The translations under genes and the position numbers were made by a program. A stretch of DNA of 62,000 nucleotides, taken from assembly GCF_964340395.1 (NCBI RefSeq), contig NC_135552.1, positions 19,897,181-19,959,180 of the forward strand, in the 5' to 3' direction. The notes beneath the pieces were generated by a model. It worked only from the letters and a program-made list of their open reading frames with translations. It was not told the DNA's origin and searched no databases. Positions 1 through 62,000 of this stretch are shown here, piece by piece. This stretch comes from Glandiceps talaboti. Taxonomy: Eukaryota > Hemichordata > Enteropneusta > Spengelidae. The first letter of the stretch is position 1. Every line of letters begins with the position of its first letter.

Positions 1-36
<36 letters not shown>
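1..36 (+). repeat. (CT)n tract serving as polypyrimidine tract
   Basis: At least 36 bases of CT directly followed by the AG acceptor of the first visible gene A exon; it continues off the left edge. Confidence 0.9.
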
Positions 37-23028
<22,992 letters not shown>

Positions 23029-23398
23029 ATCTGGATAGAAAGTTTGTTGTTAGAGAAATGACGTCACCACAAAATGACAAATATCAACTACATAATTTAT
23101 TGTCATTCAAAGTAACATCTCCATACATTGCAAGAAACGTGTGATAAGTAGTACAAAGGAGAACAAGATTATAAAATCGGCAAAATGGTTGTGATATTAG
23201 CTCGTCTAATTGGTAACCAGCAAGCTGGATATTAAGTCATCAAGACAAATAATTCGAAAGACTCGTCATAAACCCGTCGAGGCAATTAACTGAAACCTCT
23301 TTACCGAATCATTCTATCTATTTCAAAAGTTCATTTTTGACAATTTATTTCAAACTATATTTGTTTGTTTTTTTGTTTTGTACTTTGACAAAACAGTA

Positions 23399-23404
23399 AA
23401 TAAA
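23399..23404 (+). terminator. Candidate polyadenylation signal of gene A
   Basis: AATAAA 370 bases after the stop codon. A second AATAAA is at 23515-23520. Which is used cannot be told from sequence. Confidence 0.35.
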
Positions 23405-24901
23405 TGGTGAGGTAAATACTGTGACTGTCCCAATGATACGTTCATCATCCCTGTTGACAAAACAAACACTCTTTCCTAAAACCTCAGACCACTATAGAGG
23501 TCTGAGCTAAAACTAATAAATCTATCACTCTTTTGTTATGTCACACACGACTTTAAGATCTAACTTCCCATTGTCATATTTCGGACTTCACAATTTATTA
23601 AGAAAAAATCCTTCCACCCAGCATTGTCAGTGTCAATCAAAAGATGTGTATCACTTCCAAGACAAAAGTATTCATGATCGTAATCAATTAATTATTTTAT
23701 TGTTATTTACATGACAAAAACTCTGAATATTAATACACAGACGGTATTTAATATATCATTATACTATTAGTAATGAAACCGCTCGATATCAAATTGTCAG
23801 GAAAGATATACAAGATACTAACTATGCCACACGCACTGATAACACTTTTAAAGTGTGAAGCTTTTTTTTGAAGCATATCCCCGTATATAAATTGTCTGTT
23901 TTCCATGCTTTCAAGCTCTTGAACAAATGACACATACCCCCACAACGCCCTTTCTGTGCGCTTCAAGCTTTTAACAAACTATATGGAGCTGACGTTCTGA
24001 ATCACTAAATGTACACTTACAGAAGAAAACCCAAAATAATGAGCCCCTTTGGCTAAATATAGTAAAGACAGTTATGCAAAAATGAGTGTTTTATTCAAAG
24101 ATAGAAAGTAACATCATTGGTTTCGTAATTTCGTTCTACTTCAATAGCATTTTTCTAGAAAGGTCAATTGATTCACAATAAATTTGGTTCATAGTAAACA
24201 GACTATTCGTTGATTTAGGATGTTCCAGTATATAGATTCAGATTTTAAGTCAGAAAATTCATCATGGCAGTAAATTCCATAATCTCATACCAGCTTTTTA
24301 AAATGAGGACTGGAAACATCTCTGAATACGTGTATATTGGGCATCCTTTGTTGGAAGATCACGCTGTAGATGCTATATCCTTCTGTAAAAAAATATATAT
24401 AATACATTTATTAATGTTTATTTTAGCAGTTATTGCTCGATTTAAGTTCATAATCTTCATTATTTGAAGCCTCAGCAACTGGATTGTCACCATTTTACGT
24501 GAAGTGAGCAGAGGATCTTTGAATACTTGGCTAGATCTTAAAAGTGGACGTATGGATGACGATTGGGTATTTATTTTGGATTTTGGATTATTAAAACAAT
24601 TTCATCATAGCTTCCTACTTCAGAAATCCCTGTTAAACAACATATGCCAAGTCATTTGTAACTCAATAAATGCAAAAGCATATAAAATGTATTGTACATA
24701 CAATAACACACCTTTCACACATTTTTTGACTTTTTGCAATGTATTTGGGTTACAAACACAGGCTTTATGGTCAATGTTGTTGCACATTAATTTGTCAAGT
24801 AGGACGCCATGATAAAATTGTTAAAAAATCCAAAATAAATATCATTTCTACATCCATACGACCACTTTGATTGAAAACAAGTAAGTACAGAGTAAAATGA
24901 A

Positions 24902-24907
24902 TTTATT
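24902..24907 (-). terminator. Candidate polyadenylation signal of gene B
   Basis: TTTATT on the + strand (AATAAA on the minus strand), about 360 bases beyond the proposed gene B stop. Other AATAAA hexamers occur further downstream, so the assignment is tentative. Confidence 0.3.
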
Positions 24908-25269
24908 GTCAAGGTATGTACATATGTGTGCTGTAATGGGTGACACATGTACCTTATACATTCTGCTATGAGTTCTTTCAAATTTGTCAAGTGCGATCAA
25001 CATAAAATTTAGTCTGTTATACACAGTGTCGTTAGAGTATACAAGGTAAAGGCATATTGAGTAAAGTGACTCTTAGTGTGAAAGATGTTTTCAAAACTAT
25101 ATTGAAATCTACTTTAATCGAAAAAAAAAACGGTTTTAAATTGAGGGGGAAAACACATTTAAAGAATGGTTTTCCACAAATACTAACTATTGTATCAAAT
25201 TATAACGTGTAAGTGATGGAAGAGAATGTGAATGCCAGTAAATAAAAGCCATCAACCGATGAAGCCAAT

Positions 25270-59053
<33,784 letters not shown>

Positions 59054-59816
59054 GGTGAGGCAAAGGGGTGAATTCAGTCCCTCTCTCCTCCCCAATTTTA
59101 AACTTTGAAAATGTGATTGTGTTTGATGTGTACCAGAAACCTCGTTGTACCGTACTACGTACCGCCCCTACATTAATGTACAATGGCCTGACGGGATGGC
59201 TAGATTGCTATGGCAACATGTGTTTGACGAGGGGCCAACATCATCAGATAAGACAGTATTCTGGATTTCGATCGAGATGACCCTGTCACGCTATGAAGTC
59301 AGCACAAAAGCATGCATTCGAAATAAACTTGACAAGCGTCTTTTCATAAGATAGGTCAACGTCTTTTTAGACTCGTGTTGAATTAGACCTCTGAGCAGAG
59401 CCATTTAAGTGTTTTAAATTCTTTAATAGCACTCTATGTGATTGACATAGTATTATATTTGATTGGATTCAGCCTGGTTGAACTGATGACACCCGTTGTT
59501 GGCAATGTTCTGATAACGATGGACTTTAAAACAAGAACAACATAGTACAGACTGCAAGAAAATACCACGGTAGCCTTGCACCTATAGAATTGAGAATTTG
59601 CTCAAGGTCGTATAATTTATCAAAGATGGTATCTGATACCACGTACCTGCATAATTAAATAGAGGCACAAACATACACATAATCATGGATCATATGCAAT
59701 CAAGCATCGTATATGCATGCAAACACATATGCACCATACATACGCACGCACACACTCACACAAGCGTAAGTTTGGACGTACCTACCTACATACATGCATA
59801 TATATGTACGTGGTGA

Positions 59817-59859
59817 TGATGATGGTGGTGGTGGTGGTGGTGGTGGTGGTGGTGGTGGT
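59817..59859. repeat. (GGT)n
   Basis: About 13 GGT units upstream of gene B. Confidence 0.95.
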
Positions 59860-61257
59860 AAGTGTGGCGTATATACTAGTATGTGATGATAGCAAGACGA
59901 AAATGATATGGCCGTCAATGACGTCGATCATGAAGATCGATAAAAATATGACAATGTGACGATAGTGACGATGACAAAACATGATATATAAATATTACAA
60001 TATCACAAAGTGATTATTATCATCATGTACATGTTATGATAAGAATCACATCGCGATGTGTATTTTGTATCCTCTTTTCCCTGAAAAAATGGCCACACTG
60101 CTGTCGTTCTAGCACACAGAAGGACATGAAGAAAATTATGTTGGCGGCAGCAATCACATGTTAGATGTCACCGACTGTAAGTGTAGATGTGGATGTGGAT
60201 ATGGCTGGGAAGTAATGCGTCTGGCTAGAATTACTTTAAAATTATACATTGTATAAATATCAAATATAGCAAACTGAAGATGACAATATCTCAACTATTG
60301 CATAATGTACATGGATATATACAGTTTCCATCACAATAGCAATTATTTCACCTCGAAATCTGATATTACTCTAATAGAAAAGTGTCCATGTATGAAAAAG
60401 TAAGAAAGATATTGATATGTTATCTTTATTGATTTCCCTGGTTATTGGCGGATGTGGAATCAAACAATGGATAATATGAGAAATAACATCCATGTCCTAG
60501 CAGTGGATCTCATTATACAGACAATGATAACCATAAACGCACTATTTTCAAGATAATTAAAAGATTCCTTAACTGGAACAATTTTATTTGTAACTTTGAC
60601 TCATGCAAATGATTTCATTAAAGAATTATCAACTGTGGCATACACTGTAATTATTCTCTTAATATATGATACGCATCAAATTTGTATTTAAAAAAATTTC
60701 GTTCCAAACACAATGTAGAAAATTGATACCTGAAACATTAGTCCACTGTACACTTCAGTCTTTACCAACAGGCAATAATTTCCTACTTCGTCTTTGGAAT
60801 AAAGGTTTATTTTAGCCAAGTTACACCATAGACTGGTTACACCTACATAGTTTCATCCTTAGTACATAACTTCCAAACGTACAGATAACTTTAATTCATT
60901 TACACTAACTTCGATCAACACATGTTTTTTTTAAATAAATGTATTGTATACAAAATGCATTCATTAACAACACTTAGCAACAGTTTACATATTTTGAACT
61001 AATTCTGTATCTACCCATTGTAATGATGTATGGTATATGTAAAATTATATTACTGTCCAAATTCATCGCCACTGTTAAAACCTTCCATTGGGTATATACA
61101 TGCCTTTGGAAAGAGCCTTCCCGGCCCCTTTAGTAGCCCCCCCCCCCCCTCCATTCATTTGTTTTTGTTTGTGAACATTTTCAGTCATTTTGGGTATACG
61201 AGAAAATTCACAATGTTTACTTGGGTCACTGTTTGTCATATGCTATGTATTCATTAC

Positions 61258-61609
61258 AACCTACAAAATCTTCTCGTGACCCAACCTACAAAATCTGCTA
61301 AGAATGAGCCAACCTACAAAATCTGCTAATGAGCCAACCTACAAAATCTTCTAGTGTCCCAACCTACAAAATCTGCTAATGAGCCAACCTACAAAATCTG
61401 CTAATGAGCCAACCTGCAAAATCTTCTAGTGACCCAACCTACAAAATCTTCTAGTGACCCAACCTACAAAATCTGCTAATGAGCCAACCTACAAAATCTG
61501 CTAATGAGCCAACCTACAAAATCTGCTAATGAACCAACCTACAAAATCTGCTAGTGACCCAACCTACAAAATCTTATAGTGACCCAACCTACAAAATCTG
61601 CTAATGAGC
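61258..61609. repeat. 25-bp minisatellite, about 14 copies in two variants
   Basis: Units share AACCTACAAAATCT and end either GCTAATGAGCC or TCTAGTGACCC. The order is irregular; one copy has a small insertion. Located upstream of gene B. Confidence 0.9.
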
Positions 61610-62000
61610 TATTGTTTATACAGGTGCCCCCTTGAAATTACCCAAGTCGGCTGTTATGGTGATGAGGGTGTTATGTCACAGTTGTAAACAACAGATGAAC
61701 AGATCATACAGATTTGTCAGACTTGTCGAACAAAATTTGAAACTATGTCAAGTAATATTTGGTAATAACGGATTTGATTCCATACCAAGTTCTGTTTTTC
61801 GATTAATTCTATGCATAATTGGGATACTAATTTTACAATACCATCCCAAAATCACACATATATTCGTTAACTCATTCACACAGCACATATATAATTTAAA
61901 TAGTAAAAGAGGGACTTCGCGGCTAGTCTATCTGCTAGACCTCGGATCGTGTTCTTCCGATACAATTTACGACACACGACCGAACATCGCTATCGAGGAT

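Larger units (their letters stand above)
23029..25269. other. Shared 3' flank between the convergent genes
   Basis: About 2.2 kb separate the two stop codons. The tract is AT-rich with many short spurious frames and no convincing exon. It must contain both 3' untranslated regions, which may overlap as antisense RNAs. A third copy of a CTCAGACC palindrome is at 23483-23506. Confidence 0.6.
59054..62000. other. Upstream flank of gene B
   Basis: No convincing exon on either strand. It must hold the gene B promoter; no firm TATA box, initiator or CpG-rich island stands out. A GGT run, a C run (61137-61150) and the 25-bp minisatellite are the visible features. Confidence 0.55.

Noticed and set aside
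61030-61329. 99-residue + strand frame near the right edge
   Set aside because: No recognisable domain, and its end is composed of minisatellite units.
61258-61609. Regular repeats resembling a CRISPR array
   Set aside because: Units are directly adjacent with no spacers, and the genome is eukaryotic.

Overview
This is animal (metazoan) nuclear DNA, almost certainly from an invertebrate: AT-rich, with short GT-AG exons split by introns, long microsatellites, LINE fragments and inverted-repeat transposons. The sequence alone does not fix the phylum. No bacterial features are present.

The window holds two large genes pointing toward each other (tail to tail). Gene A lies on the + strand (39-23028; its 5' part is off the left edge; 29 exons read here, about 1,413 residues). 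Gene B lies on the - strand (59053 down to 25270; 35 exons, about 1,753 residues, apparently complete from signal peptide to stop). Both encode type I membrane proteins made of repeated MAM domains with interspersed LDL-receptor class A (LDLa) modules, one transmembrane helix and a short tail containing NPxY. Gene B has 9 MAM and 3 LDLa modules. The visible part of gene A corresponds one-to-one to gene B modules M3-M9, often with identical exon lengths (199, 131, 85, 165, 135, 260, 91, 138, 201, 153, 225, 67 nt), so the two are paralogues from an inverted duplication of a whole multi-exon gene. Vertebrate proteins of comparable make-up are MALRD1 and MAMDC4/endotubin, which suggests a surface or endosomal adhesion or ligand-binding receptor (inference).

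Layout: 1-23028 gene A, with a 5'-truncated antisense LINE (16190-19040) in the intron inside its last MAM domain; 23029-25269 shared 3' flank; 25270-52296 main exons of gene B, with several inverted-repeat elements in introns; 52297-59010 the 6.7-kb first intron of gene B; 59011-59053 the signal-peptide exon; 59054-62000 upstream flank with a 25-bp minisatellite.

The most notable points are: the paralogous pair with conserved exon structure and one intron presence/absence difference; a one-base frameshift in gene B exon 10; a GC-AG intron; an array of duplicated splice donors after gene A's second LDLa exon; an LDLa module lacking one cysteine pair in both paralogues; and several families of inverted-repeat elements, one ending a few bases from a splice donor. 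No RNA genes or CRISPR arrays were found; one tRNA-like SINE head is listed.
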